Assembly (NCBI GenBank): GCA_026120035.1 | Contig: JALRME010000006.1 | Span: forward strand, 1,426,001 to 1,490,000 | Origin: Coleophoma eucalyptorum | Taxonomy: Eukaryota > Ascomycota > Leotiomycetes > Helotiales > Dermateaceae | DNA length: 64,000 nt | Direction of reading: 5' to 3' | Shown here: positions 10,170-20,925 of the stretch, piece by piece | How positions within the stretch are numbered: position 1 is the first letter of the stretch | How the letters are laid out: each line of letters begins with the position of its first letter | Program-made: the position numbers and the translations under genes | The notes under the pieces: model-generated | What the model was told of the DNA's origin: nothing | The model's input: only the letters and a program-made list of their open reading frames with translations | Databases searched by the model: none

Positions 10170-11780
10170 ATGTCGAAATCTACGCAGGAAATCCAACGAA
10201 TTGTAGAGAAGGTACCAAACCTCTATCGTGGACCTGGCGGTGCTGTCGCTGTCCTGAAGGACGGTACACTGGCTGGACATCATGTCTGGGGATATGCGAA
10301 CATGGATCAGCGAATCCGTATGACTACAGATACACAAATACCTATCTGTTCCATCACGAAACAGATGCTATGTTTGCTGTTGGCTGATGTAGAACGCAGA
10401 CCGCCAGCATCTCTAAGTCCACATGACGTAAAGCAGGTCCTATCAGACAAGCTGAGTCAAGTGCTGCCACATGAAATCAGTCAGGACTCAACTCTGACAG
10501 TCACTCATCTCTGCAATAATCAGTCTGGCATTCGTGATTATTGGGCATTGTCGATGCTCTGGGGTGCTAAGCCTGACAGTCGTTTTTCGTTGTCGGAGCA
10601 TGCGAGTCAAATGCGCAAATGTTTGAAGACTTTTCATTTCCAGCCAGGGACAGAATACGCGTATGCCAATACCAATTTCCACGTTCTTGCACGACTGATC
10701 GAAGGCCTGTGCGATCAACCTCTTGAGGAGCTGCTTTCTCAGCGAATCTTCTCTGTGGCCGGTATGCTTAATGCACGCTTATGCCCAGATACAGCCTCGG
10801 AACTGCAACAATGTACTGGCTACGAAGGAACTGAGCAACACGGGTTCTTCCCAGCACAGAATCGGATTGAGTGGTCAGGAGATGCGGGAGTGATAGCTTC
10901 ACTCGCGGATATGATTTCCTACGAGCAGTACCTCGACCGTAGCTGGACTGACTCGCAGAGTCTATATCGAGCTATTGCCGAGCCGCAAGTGTATGAAGAC
11001 GGAACACCAGCAAAATATGGCTACGGTCTAGGACATGGTGATGTTAATGGCGTAGTCACGCTAGGGCATGGTGGTGCCCTTCGTGGATTCCGTCTTCACC
11101 GGCTACATGCACCCCATGAGCGCCTGTCTGTTGCGGTCATGTTTAACCATGAAGCTGACGCGGAAGATGCTGCTGAATATGTTCTCAGAGAGGTACTGAA
11201 TCTCACCGAAGCTAAAGCACCAGTGATTGAACCTTCCTCTGCTTGGCTTGGGACTTTTCTCGACCTGGAAACTCAGCTGGCTATCGTAGTCAGTCGGGGT
11301 AATGCGGGAGAGCTTGTTATTATCTATGCAGGCTACCCTGAAATTGTGAAGCTTGTCGATGAAAGCCATGCTACGTCCCGCAGCATGGTTATAACGCTCG
11401 AGGGATCTTCTCTACGGATTCACCGACTAGATGATAATCGACTACTTCATGCTAGAAAGGTGGTGGAAGATACCACTGGTCTCGCTGCTGCTTATACTGG
11501 AGACTATCACTGTGTCGAAATAGGTTCAACTTTTCACTGCAGTGGCGAGAACCAGTTATTGTATGGCTCTTTTGACGGATTTTTAGGCCAGGGCCTACCG
11601 CATCTGATGCGGTATATTGGAGAAGATATCTGGGCTCTAGCATGTCCGCGTGGCTTGGATGCCCCCGCACCTGGTGATTGGACGGTCATATTTCATCGCA
11701 GTGAGCACGGTGATATAGATGGCTTTACCATCGGCTGTTGGTTGGCTAGAAAGCTTCAATTTATCAAAACTGTACTATAA
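10170..11780 (+). CDS. D-aminopeptidase-like serine hydrolase (peptidase family S12)
   Basis: An intronless 536-aa protein of the penicillin-recognising, class C beta-lactamase fold. The catalytic S-x-x-K is CSITK (Ser61, Lys64), the second motif Y-x-N is Tyr165-Ala-Asn167, and the KTG-equivalent is GHGG at His300, as in Ochrobactrum-type D-aminopeptidase rather than in beta-lactamases. The similarity covers the whole length, including RGPGG near the start, LCNNQSGIRDYWALS (about 114-128) and the two C-terminal beta-barrel domains ending GCWLAR. Bacterial enzymes of this group release N-terminal D-amino acids from peptides. There is no signal peptide, so it is probably cytosolic. The absence of introns in an intron-rich region and the bacterial-type full-length match suggest horizontal origin (inference). 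The substrate could be D-residue peptides from bacteria or from nonribosomal peptides. Confidence 0.85.
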   Translation: MSKSTQEIQRIVEKVPNLYRGPGGAVAVLKDGTLAGHHVWGYANMDQRIRMTTDTQIPICSITKQMLCLLLADVERRPPASLSPHDVKQVLSDKLSQVLPHEISQDSTLTVTHLCNNQSGIRDYWALSMLWGAKPDSRFSLSEHASQMRKCLKTFHFQPGTEYAYANTNFHVLARLIEGLCDQPLEELLSQRIFSVAGMLNARLCPDTASELQQCTGYEGTEQHGFFPAQNRIEWSGDAGVIASLADMISYEQYLDRSWTDSQSLYRAIAEPQVYEDGTPAKYGYGLGHGDVNGVVTLGHGGALRGFRLHRLHAPHERLSVAVMFNHEADAEDAAEYVLREVLNLTEAKAPVIEPSSAWLGTFLDLETQLAIVVSRGNAGELVIIYAGYPEIVKLVDESHATSRSMVITLEGSSLRIHRLDDNRLLHARKVVEDTTGLAAAYTGDYHCVEIGSTFHCSGENQLLYGSFDGFLGQGLPHLMRYIGEDIWALACPRGLDAPAPGDWTVIFHRSEHGDIDGFTIGCWLARKLQFIKTVL

Positions 11781-12588
11781 TGGCATAGAAAATGAGCATA
11801 GCATTCAGAAAATGTGAAAGGAGTTGATGCGCATTCTTTATCACGCGTTGCTTATTTGTGTCTAAAATATTTGGTGCTTTGGACTTTCACACCGTGGTGC
11901 TAATTATGATTTGTTTACTAAGTCAGAAAAGTCACTCTGGTGTCTGTTGATGCTTGATGCCTGCCCGTTCCACGTTACCGGACCACGGAATTACATACTC
12001 CCTGAATCAGTCGTTGAATTTAAGTTTTACTCACCAAACCTCTGGCTTGACTTACAACATTTTCAGGCTTTATTATTAATCTACTATTGGCCTATTGTTC
12101 TGGAAGATAAATAAGCAAGATGAATACCAGATTCCACTGAGCGGTTGAAACAGAACTGATCGTGGTGGTGCGAACTTCTTTCCGAAAGAGAAGGAATGCA
12201 TGCCACGCTGCCAATCTCACCATTTATTCCTGGTCGTAGTCTTTCTTTAGCCAAGAACATCATATATCTGGATTCGTATAGCAATAAGTATACGGCGTTG
12301 TTCAGACATGCAAAAGATGAAATGGACGGTCAGCAATTAACGACCTAAGCAACACATTGCTTCCTTGTACCACAGCCTTGGATACTGTCATGGTTTTCTA
12401 ATAATAAAGATTTCTGAGTAGTGACAGTTCCTATGACGTGAAGTCATTTAGTAGTACTGAATAACTGAATTTTCTCCATAAAGTTATTTACACTTCAGAC
12501 CGTCCTAGTAACCACCTCCATCCTGCATGAACCAACATTTTATTCATGTATATTAACGCAGCCTGTAGCAGCATTTAGCTATTTCCTT
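11781..12588. other. Convergent intergenic region
   Basis: This lies between the 3' ends of the D-aminopeptidase-like gene and the NLR-like gene. Several short open frames occur, but none has recognisable protein character. Confidence 0.5.
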
Positions 12589-13110
12589 TCAATTACACTC
12601 AGCCTTTACTGCCTGTAGCAAGTAGTAGCTTAACGACAGCCTCGTCCCCATTTTAAAAAGCCCACGACAGCGGCGTCCACCCAAATTGATTCTTCGAATC
12701 GGCGTCAACCTTGCCTGTAGCAAGTAGTAGCTTAACGACAGCCTCGTGCCCATTTTGAGAAGCCCACGACAGCGGCGTCCGCCCAAATCCATCCTTCGAA
12801 TCGACGTCAACCTTGCCTGTAGCAAGTAGTAGCTTAACGACAGCCTCGTGCCCATTTCGAGAAGCCCACGACAGCGGCGTCCGCCCAAATTCATCCTTCG
12901 AATCGACGTCAACCTTGCCTGTAGCAAGTAGTAGCTTAACGACAGCCTCGTGACCATTTTGAACAGCCCACCATAGCGGCGTCCGCCCATTTTTATCCTT
13001 CGAATCGGCGTCAACCTTGCCTGCAGCAAGTAGTAGCTTAACGACAGCCTCGTGCCCATTTCGAGAAGCCCAAGACAGCGGTGTATTACCGTTCCCATCC
13101 TTGTTGTCTG
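12589..13110 (-). repeat. 102-bp tandem ankyrin-coding repeats
   Basis: Five nearly identical copies recur with a 102-bp period, seen as GCCTGTAGCAAGTAGTAGC (or a one-base variant) at about 12611, 12713, 12815, 12917 and 13019. Each encodes one 34-residue ankyrin unit. Differences sit mainly in the same few codons of each unit, as in the rapidly evolving repeats of fungal incompatibility NLRs. The copy nearest the 3' end carries a stop. Confidence 0.9.
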
Positions 13111-15895
13111 GTATGTATTGCCCCAATTCAATCAGAAAGTGAAGTAGTATCTCATCGCCATATTCTGCAGCATAAGAGGGAATATCCCTTGTCCGTGAGA
13201 GTTTGAAACTTTGTCCAGTCTTTTTCCATTCCCTTTTGTTTTGGCAGTACAGTTTGTATATATTATGAAGCGGAGACATGGGATGCTGGGTTTTCGCCTG
13301 GATGCTTAGGAATGCATGGATAGCTTCGCTACTCTCTGTAGCGAAGGCTGCAAAAAATGGTTGTCCATAACGCTCATTCTCAATGTTAAAGCAGGAGTCT
13401 CTCTGGGGATGGATTCGAATTAGCTCGGCCATGTTATTTTCTGCGAGAATGTAGAGAAAGCTAACTGATTCTGTATATCGTCGGATATGATATCTCTGAA
13501 AAGTATTGTAAAGGAGTGTCCACCGTCGAAGAGGAAAATCAGAAAGAAAATCAGTTTGGTCTATCTTTTGCTGCTGAGCGCTGTTGGCGTGGTAAAGAAT
13601 ATTACGAACTGAGTATTTGAGGAAGGGATACTTCAAGCTAATAGTCTCCTGCAACTGTGTTATGTTGGATGCCTCTGGTAGCGGGTTCGGTATATCGACG
13701 TCTTGGCTAATGAAATCGTCTAGCTGCGCTAAGCAGCAATTTCTCAAGATTTGGTGGCTATCACCCTCAACATTACCGGAAGCCCCAGACCACTGGTCCT
13801 CATATTTACCTAACAGGAAGTCTCGAACAGACTCGTGGATGAACTGAACTTCCGATGCCTTGTTCCGCGTGACTTCAGCTAAGCCCTTAGATGAACGTCC
13901 CACGAAAATCTTTATCTGGTCCAAGTCCACATCTTCTTGGTCCCAGAAACTCGAGCACCGTTTGTCGAGGCCAAGCTGGGTTGCAAAGTAGAACTCCTGC
14001 GGCTTCAGAGGACAAGTAGCGAATAGGATCCATTTGAGACAAATCTGTAGCTGCTCAAGATTTTCTCCATCTCGTGCAAGAATCATCTCAAACAAGTCGG
14101 TCAGTTTCTGCGGTATCTCCTTCAGACGCCCCGTAATCTTTTTGATAGAAATAGAGCTATTAGGGTACTCGGAGTTAAGCATATCAAGTACTAAAACAAC
14201 CCAGAGGAAAATGCTAGAGGACTTCTTAAGGATATCAGACCGAAGTGACTCGGCTTGCTTTGTCTTACCTAGCCTGAGTTTCGACTTGATATAGTGTTTA
14301 ATATCTTCTGTATGCCCGATCTCATCTTCTAGAGTGATTTCGATACCCTTCTGAACAAGGATAGTTGGATAATGCCGACTAGAGAAGCAGATTTGTAACC
14401 GAACTTGCGCCTCTCTTGCATGATCGCACAGTTCCTCAAAGAAGCACACCATATCTGCAGCGTGATTTTGATCGCACTCATCTAGCGCATCAACGAATAT
14501 CGTCAAGTGCCGATTTTTGAGCCTCTGAACAGCATGCACCAATGTCTGCTTTAATGCTTCTTCATGCCATCCATTCCGTTGGACAACCTTCGCGCCATCG
14601 GGTGTCATCCAATCCAAGCTATCCCTTAACTCTACCGCCTTCTCAAAAAGCTGGTGGAGAAGGGAGCGATATAGGCCTATCGTCGACTTCTCCTCTATTG
14701 TACCTCGTGCGAGAAAGAAAAACGATAGCGTAATTTGTGAGGAATTTCCCTTTGCGTTAAGCTTAGCTTGTTCGAAGAGGAGTTTCATTAAAGTTGATTT
14801 TCCAGTGCCAGGATTGCCTTTGATCCAAAGGAAACCACCGTGATTTTGCTGTTGCTCTATGTCGTGCCAGGCAATGTATTCGGATTTAGTGAGGAACCAG
14901 CGGCAGGTTGTACCTTGGGCGGCTGCTAAGCTCATTAGGCGCTCGTCGATTTTCGTGAAGTAAAGCTGGTCTATTAGGGACTTTTTCGTTGTGGCGTCTA
15001 TGTCATGCACTGTGTTTGGAGAGTAAGAGAGTGGTTGAGGCTCGAGAAGATTCGGGTCATGATAGGAAGGAGTGGAAGGGGACTGGCTGCGTAAATTCCT
15101 TAATCGTTTAGTAACAGGAGCCTGTAAGACAACCGAGAGGTCGTCGAGTTCACGTTTCTTTCCACGTTTGTAAAGCTGCTCGTGAAGCCTGTTAAATGCA
15201 TTGGTCGCCCCCTCACCATAGATGAGTGACATATGAATGTTGAAAATGCCTAGTAAGGAATAGGCCCTGTCTTCTTCACACTTGGCTTCGCGGCCTTTCG
15301 CCCATGATATTCGCTCACCAACTTCGAACGTAGACAGACTGGTGGTTCCTTGAAGAGCGGGGACCGCAATGCCTGTTATTTCATGAAGCTGTCGTTCTAA
15401 CGAAGTTTTGTCCCCAAGTCGATTCCAATTCGAGCAAAAGAATTCAACTGATGGTGGAGCAATAAGTTCTTGAAGTGTCCAACAACGTGTAAACCATCGA
15501 CTTCTCCGGAAGGCTGATTGCCAGGGCTGTAAAGGCCGGTCGGCCTGTTCATTTGTGGAAACATCTGATAAAAAAACGTAACATTTAGCCGCATTTCGGT
15601 ACCAGCGATACATCGAATTGATCGCCTCTGCGAGCTCAGTGCTATTGGTTTTGTCGATACAACACGTATCTACCCAAAAGTACTGCAAACCATGGCGTCT
15701 AGCTTGTTCTCCGCAAAATCGGATCTTCTTATAGCCTGTCTTCTCCCTCCCAGTGCTATCTGCCAGGTCTTGGAAGGTGACCTCATCTGTATCCGCTCCC
15801 CATGTGTGCGAAAGGATAGCATATTTGGGGATATTATCATCATCGAACTTGAGGAGGCTGAGCTGGTCGGTGCCCCTGCACTGGAGAAGGCGCAT
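12653..15895 (-). CDS. HET-NACHT-ankyrin NLR-like protein
   Basis: A single 1080-aa frame. The start MRLLQC followed by IPKYAILSHTWG is the classic opening of a HET domain (about residues 1-230, with FWVDTCCIDK and EAINSMYRWYRNA). The P-loop GNPGTGKST lies at about 358-366, the Walker B-like region LTIFVDALDEC at about 465-475, then the NACHT winged-helix region and HESVRDFLLG. From about 928 to the end there are near-identical 34-residue ankyrin repeats (GRTPLSWASRNGHEAVVKLLLATGKVD). HET domains trigger cell death in heterokaryon incompatibility, the NACHT oligomerises, and the repeats sense a ligand. The sixth repeat is cut by TAA in the frame WAF-stop-NGDEAVVKLLLATG, so the protein ends early within the array. 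Stop-free HET and NACHT suggest a still translatable gene. Confidence 0.9.
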   Translation of the reverse strand: MRLLQCRGTDQLSLLKFDDDNIPKYAILSHTWGADTDEVTFQDLADSTGREKTGYKKIRFCGEQARRHGLQYFWVDTCCIDKTNSTELAEAINSMYRWYRNAAKCYVFLSDVSTNEQADRPLQPWQSAFRRSRWFTRCWTLQELIAPPSVEFFCSNWNRLGDKTSLERQLHEITGIAVPALQGTTSLSTFEVGERISWAKGREAKCEEDRAYSLLGIFNIHMSLIYGEGATNAFNRLHEQLYKRGKKRELDDLSVVLQAPVTKRLRNLRSQSPSTPSYHDPNLLEPQPLSYSPNTVHDIDATTKKSLIDQLYFTKIDERLMSLAAAQGTTCRWFLTKSEYIAWHDIEQQQNHGGFLWIKGNPGTGKSTLMKLLFEQAKLNAKGNSSQITLSFFFLARGTIEEKSTIGLYRSLLHQLFEKAVELRDSLDWMTPDGAKVVQRNGWHEEALKQTLVHAVQRLKNRHLTIFVDALDECDQNHAADMVCFFEELCDHAREAQVRLQICFSSRHYPTILVQKGIEITLEDEIGHTEDIKHYIKSKLRLGKTKQAESLRSDILKKSSSIFLWVVLVLDMLNSEYPNSSISIKKITGRLKEIPQKLTDLFEMILARDGENLEQLQICLKWILFATCPLKPQEFYFATQLGLDKRCSSFWDQEDVDLDQIKIFVGRSSKGLAEVTRNKASEVQFIHESVRDFLLGKYEDQWSGASGNVEGDSHQILRNCCLAQLDDFISQDVDIPNPLPEASNITQLQETISLKYPFLKYSVRNILYHANSAQQQKIDQTDFLSDFPLRRWTLLYNTFQRYHIRRYTESVSFLYILAENNMAELIRIHPQRDSCFNIENERYGQPFFAAFATESSEAIHAFLSIQAKTQHPMSPLHNIYKLYCQNKREWKKTGQSFKLSRTRDIPSYAAEYGDEILLHFLIELGQYIPDNKDGNGNTPLSWASRNGHEAVVKLLLAAGKVDADSKDKNGRTPLWWAVQNGHEAVVKLLLATGKVDVDSKDEFGRTPLSWASRNGHEAVVKLLLATGKVDVDSKDGFGRTPLSWASQNGHEAVVKLLLATGKVDADSKNQFGWTPLSWAF

Positions 15896-16921
15896 TATTG
15901 AGGTCGGATTTCGAGAATATCAGGAGGAGTTCTTCGTGAATGTTTGTCGCATAGTTGGCATAGGAGAGTGCAGGATTTATCCAGGCTCTGCTTCATTTCG
16001 ATCTTCAACCCAGCTAGACATGAGGCTGGCGGTAATGGTGGTTGAGCGTCAGTAAGGATCATAACGAGCGGCAAATTTAGCCAATGACAGAAACGGATGG
16101 CTGCCTATTTGCAAACGAACTGCGATTTTTTATAGCAGGTGATAACTTGGTGTATCTTGAAGTACATAACAAAATTCCATGGACATCCCAATCATCTAAC
16201 TTAGACTTGTCTTCCTCAAATTGGCTATCCCGACAATATGTTCGGGAAGTGGGAATAGTGATTTGCCTCTAGGCTACTACTATGCAAAGTATCGTATATC
16301 GGATCCCTCGGCCTGGCCCGGCCCACTCCACTCCAAATGCCTCTAGTCAAAGTTATACTGATCATGGAAGACATAGGACCTGATATGACTTCGTTTGAAT
16401 GGTGTCTTGTTGAAAATCGTGAGCGAGATAGCCCAATGTCAACACATGTTTAAAGGAGCCTTTAGGTCAGAATCTTATTGGCACATAGCTGGTGCCTACT
16501 GCAAGTTGATGTCTACAGGGAAGGTGCATACAGAGAGTCCGTACCTTCTGGTTCAATTTCAACCTCAAAAGACCGTCCCTTTGCACTTTTGGTACTCAAC
16601 AACTACTAGAGCTAATAACCTATAATTATATATTTGCAGTCGCCTTTACTTATTCTATCATGTAGTGACGATCGTTGTTGAGAATTCTTATTCTCTAATA
16701 CTATGATTAAGATGTATTTCCTTTTTGGTGATAACCCTAACGTCATAACTCTAACCTCGTCATCCTTATGCTCAACTGCATCCTACATCTATTGTACCAG
16801 AATGGTGGGTTCATGGGCTTCTAACTGGGGCGAAATATTAAGAAATGCAATCAGTTAAGTCTTGGGGCTTGTGGCTGGCTTAAATTTAGTTGTATACACA
16901 GTAGGTTCTCTACGTTATTCC
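15896..16921. other. Intergenic region upstream of the NLR gene
   Basis: This holds the 5' region of the NLR-like gene and the 3' flank of the next minus-strand gene. Short open frames at 16084 and 16395 show no domain or splice support. I see no gene. Confidence 0.4.
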
Positions 16922-18910
16922 TTACGGGTGTGTGCTATCCACAGCCTCAAGGGCATTCCATATCGGTCTGAAAGTCCCGCTATGGATTTTCTCTACCCAA
17001 AAGAAAGATGTAAACAGGCTCTCAACATTCTCCCAGCAAGAAACACCCAGTTCCTCTATAATCTCGGTGGCTGACACCATAAAGTAAACTTTGGTATCTG
17101 GATCCCTAACTACTGAAGCGGCAATGAACATAATCCAGAGAGAAAACTCAAGATTCAGGCCACCATTCTGCCTAATTTCCATCAGAGTGGACTTCAACCT
17201 TGCGCCTAGCATGTCGTACAGTGATACCCCTGTGGGAGACTCTTTGAGAAGAGTGATTAGGTATGCTAACAAGCAAAGTCGCAGCATTTCATGGATCAAG
17301 CTGTCGCGGGTAGTGTTACTTTGGTGGGGTTTAAAAGAGAGCAAGGAGTACTGAGATGATATAATGGCCTCGCGCAGGCTTAGAGGATGTATCTGCGTCT
17401 TGTGACGATAAAACGTGTTTAAATTTGATGTTATATCTTGGATCTGGCAAAGAATCCGAGTAAGTGCTTCATCTAGTTTGATGGAATCTGTAATTCTACA
17501 GAATTCCACTGTTATTATTGTTGCCGTCTGATGAAATCCTGGCAACGTTGATAACTCCCTGGCAACAAATTCAAAGTGAGGGCTTTGAACGGTATTAATT
17601 GATCCACATAAGTCAGCCCTGGTTCGGGATTAGCATAGCATTTAAAAGACTAAAGAATTTGACAGAGATAACTCACCGATGGATCTTACTCCGCACCAGT
17701 CGATTCGATTCAAAAGCCTGCATGCCACCTCGCTGTCGGAGCATCTGTTTCAAGCCGCGCATATGAACCTTCCAATTCTCATGGTTACCATTCAGTATCT
17801 AAGGCCAACGTATTAGAAAGATGGACAGAGAGAATTGCAAGGAGATAAGCCCCCCCGCACCCCCCAACCACGTCATTCTGAAGCTAGCAACGTACCTCCG
17901 TATGAGCAAATGTGCATACCACAGCAATAGTTGCGTCGGTAATATTTGGTACTGGTGCTCGAAGTCTTTCATTCACTGTTTGAATGGCTTTCCTCAGATG
18001 CATGACAGCAGCTGGGCTCTCTTTCCTGCCATGTGAGATGGTACCGTGCCCATCGGCACAGAAAAGGAATGCGTGAAGCAAGGCAGCATCTTGTAATGCC
18101 ATGGGTAGCCAGTAGTCCTTGGCTGGATTAAGATTCACATGCTTTTCAATAGTGTACATGGTCTCGTATATGGAAGTTGTATCTGTCACAAACGGTATGG
18201 TCAGTCAAAGCTAGCTTCTTTTGCCAAAATTTCAGAAGGCAGGCAGAAGAAAGTGAGGAATTGGAGGGGGAGACACTCACAGGAAGAAAGGAGCTCTAGC
18301 ATGTATGGCTCAATTTTAATGGGAAAGGCGTCGAAAGGTTCGACAGCTATGATCTCCTTCTGCCAGAGATTGGTGATGGTCGTTGGCAATGCAGAGTTAA
18401 TACAGTCATGGGTGACGTACTGCGGAAGTACTTCGTCTTCGTCCTTCTTCACCTCAAGGACTGGATAATTGGATATCTCTACTACTTCAGATGTACATTT
18501 CTGTTCTCTCTCTTGTCGCCGATAATTAAGCATTGCACGCCTTCGGACGAGCTTTTGGATTTTAGGCCCAGCATTCTGAGGCGATGCAGTATAAACGACG
18601 AAGCTAAACTTTGACGTTGATGGGTTCTCGTTAGTCTGTGACTCTTCATTATATTCCCCAAGAGGAGATGTCTGGCGTTCTGTCCAGTAATAACATGATT
18701 AGCCAGGGCGGGAGAGATAATAGAAATGTTCCTTAATCACTAACGTTTTCTAGGCCGTCCTCGTTTCACAATTCCAGTCAACTTTTGGGGCCCATCTCGA
18801 CAAGAAATGAGAATGGAATTATTGGAATGAAAAGGGCTGGAGGACGGTAAACAACTATCAAAGATGACTATGTTAGCGGAAGGAGGTGATCCGCTTGGAG
18901 TTCCAGACAT
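16922..18910 (-). CDS. Fungal-specific transcription regulator with AT-hook, no zinc cluster
   Basis: Five exons join in frame (exon ends 18910-18745, 18679-18281, 18182-17896, 17798-17677, 17618-16922; 556 aa). All donors are GT (GTTAGT, GTGAGT, GTACGT, GTGAGT) and all acceptors AG. The N-terminal region ends in an AT-hook, KRGRPRKQ. Next comes FSFVVYTASPQ...RRRAMLNYRRQERE, the basic linker seen in DUF3468-type regulators. A long helical region follows, with DYWLPMALQDAALLHAFL and the HMRGLKQMLRQRGG motif typical of fungal-specific transcription-factor domains. I find no CxxC zinc cluster upstream, so DNA contact may rely on the AT-hook. The start MSGTPSG (18910) is preferred over the ATG at 18934 because the latter adds only MHLLLLLG. 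Confidence 0.75.
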
Positions 18911-19594
18911 TCCCAAGAGTAGCAAAAGATGCACTCCACAATGTTTTGGTTATTCCTAGAACGCAAATAGGATGATTTACGAGCGCATTGTTTGTTTAGG
19001 GTAACAGAGGCAAGGCCAGGCTTATTTATCTCCACTTCCAAGTCCGCAAAGATGAGAGAGGAGGAGGCTAATTCTGGATTTGTAAGTTCTCGCGTATATT
19101 TCCTAGTGCGGATTATGGTCCCTTCAAAATCCTTCCATATTGAGTATAGTGCCGAGCAGCTGAGATGTTTCGGGGGTGGCTTCATGCCCCCGCCCGTGCA
19201 CAGGACAGGGCGCTGTAGATCGATCTGCCACCGATGTCACCGAGGTACTGTAGTGATCTGGGCACTCGGCAAGCCAAAGCACTATCCCGCTTGGCATACG
19301 TCCCTTTTTTACCATGTCTAAAAGGTGAAATATCCAAAGGCATCGCTCTACGCTAGTTTACCAATCAGCCTCCACAGTGAGGGCTGGCTTATAATTGAAG
19401 TGCTGACGGGGACTCTGCCAGTCCAATACTTGAATAGCTCAATATGCTACGTGAGTTCGTGTTAAAAGCGTGGCTCACTAGATTTTGCTGAGATTGATCA
19501 AACATGTAGATTAACTACGAGCAATGCTACATAAAGCGTCCTCTACCTTTTGTACACTTTGTATCTCCCCAGTCCAACTAGCCTTCTCCCATCC
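18911..19594. other. Intergenic region
   Basis: This is the 5' flank of the AT-hook regulator and the 3' flank of the next minus-strand gene. Overlapping short frames on both strands (18868-19321) have no recognisable features and are taken as chance. Confidence 0.4.
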
Positions 19595-20341
19595 TTAAAC
19601 CATAACGTTGCGAATAGCTGTCTCCATCAAAAGTTTAGTATACAGCCTATGTCCAAACTCTACCGGAGCTGGCATCGGTCCGTCCACGCCCTCTACCTTG
19701 TCTGCTCCTTTATAAAATACACTCTTCAAGCTGAAGACCGCCACACCCTCCTCAAAATTAACCTGTACTCCCATCTTGAATAATCCTTCTGAGTCTCTCA
19801 CGCCTGTCTTCAGTGGTGAGCCACCACATCGCACGGTTATGTGATCAGGGGACTTTTCGACAACTTCGAAATGATCTGTTATCTGGGTGCCAAGGTCGTA
19901 GGTTGAAGATTTGAGGTCCATACGGGACCAAAGCTGATGCGCTGTTGTTGTCTCGTTTTGATACTTTTTGGAAAGATATGATCTTTGACATGCATAACCT
20001 GTATATTACATCGAGTCAGCCCTTCCTACTCCCCGGTCGAATCTAAACTCACCCCAACCACTCCAAATGCCAGCACAAAAGGCCTGCGCAAGCCTTCCCT
20101 CCCCGGTTTGCTTAAGCAACTGCGGTTTGATCTTCTCCAGAGGCACCCTCCTCACACAGAGATCGTGGGTAGTGGGATTTTTGTTCGGGTTGGTCCGTAA
20201 ATACGTTGGGGAATAGAAAATTGCGTCGTCAGTGTCCGAGAAAGGTACAAACTTTGATTTATGCGTTTTTAATTGCCAGCATGCACTGCTCCCTGCTCCA
20301 GCGAGGGCCAGAGTTTGGGTGGTGGTACGGAAAAGCCCCAT
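19595..20341 (-). CDS. Conserved fungal hypothetical protein, 230 aa
   Basis: Two exons, 20341-20053 and 19998-19595. The intron has a GTGAGT donor and a TATACAG acceptor, and the codons join cleanly (GGG / GT TAT). Exon 1 encodes MGLFRTTTQTLALAG and LRTNPNKNPTTHDLCVRRVPL. Exon 2 has a beta-rich core, TQITDHFEVVEKSPDHITVRCG and LKSVFYKGADK, ending EFGHRLYTKLLMETA. The pattern looks like a small conserved ascomycete family found near oxidoreductases, but I cannot name a domain. The first 20 residues could act as a mitochondrial presequence or weak membrane anchor. It diverges from the NmrA-like gene across a 584-bp shared promoter, so co-expression is plausible. Confidence 0.7.
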
Positions 20342-20925
20342 AGTGAATGTAGAGGAAAATGGAAAAGTTATGGAAGGTAGTGGTTATCAATTCAAAGTTA
20401 ATGAGAACAAAAGTAATAACAATTCCCATTTTAGCCATTGTGATAATCAGAATCAGTTCGCTACTTTCCTAACCAGTTCTAGCAGTCCGAGAGAGCATTG
20501 GCCTATTTAGGGAATTTGGTCACTTCTGTTGCACTCGCTTACTGGTTCTTATTTCCGCTGTTCACCCTTGTAGAAAGCGGTGGCAGGGTCTAACCATCTT
20601 AAGATAGATTAACCATCACCAATGTCTCGAAAGGTGAAAGTCATGACTCCCGCAGACTAACTTACTTACATTTGTCAGTATTATCGTGCGGATTGATGGT
20701 GCAGGGAACAGGTAAGGTACTGAAGGAAAATATGACTAATCCTTTCCTCTACTCAATTACTACTATATGCCGTAGCAAGGAGACAGTTATTTCAAACATA
20801 AATAGGCTTCCGACTCCGAATTCAAGTCTACTCAGATTCATCATATTTTGCATCTCTTCTGAAGCAACCAATTCTCTGTGCCTAGCATCAAACCTCATTG
20901 AAATTGAAATCACACTAGTTTCCAA
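20342..20925. promoter_or_regulatory. Divergent promoter region
   Basis: A 584-bp gap between two divergently read start codons. It must hold both promoters. I see no diagnostic operator; open frames crossing it (20232-20510, 20672-21127) are not coding. Confidence 0.5.

Noticed and set aside
12589..13131. Minus-strand open frame with repeated LSLSYYLLQA segments
   Set aside because: It is an alternative frame of the tandem ankyrin-coding repeats. The true frame gives a canonical ankyrin consensus.
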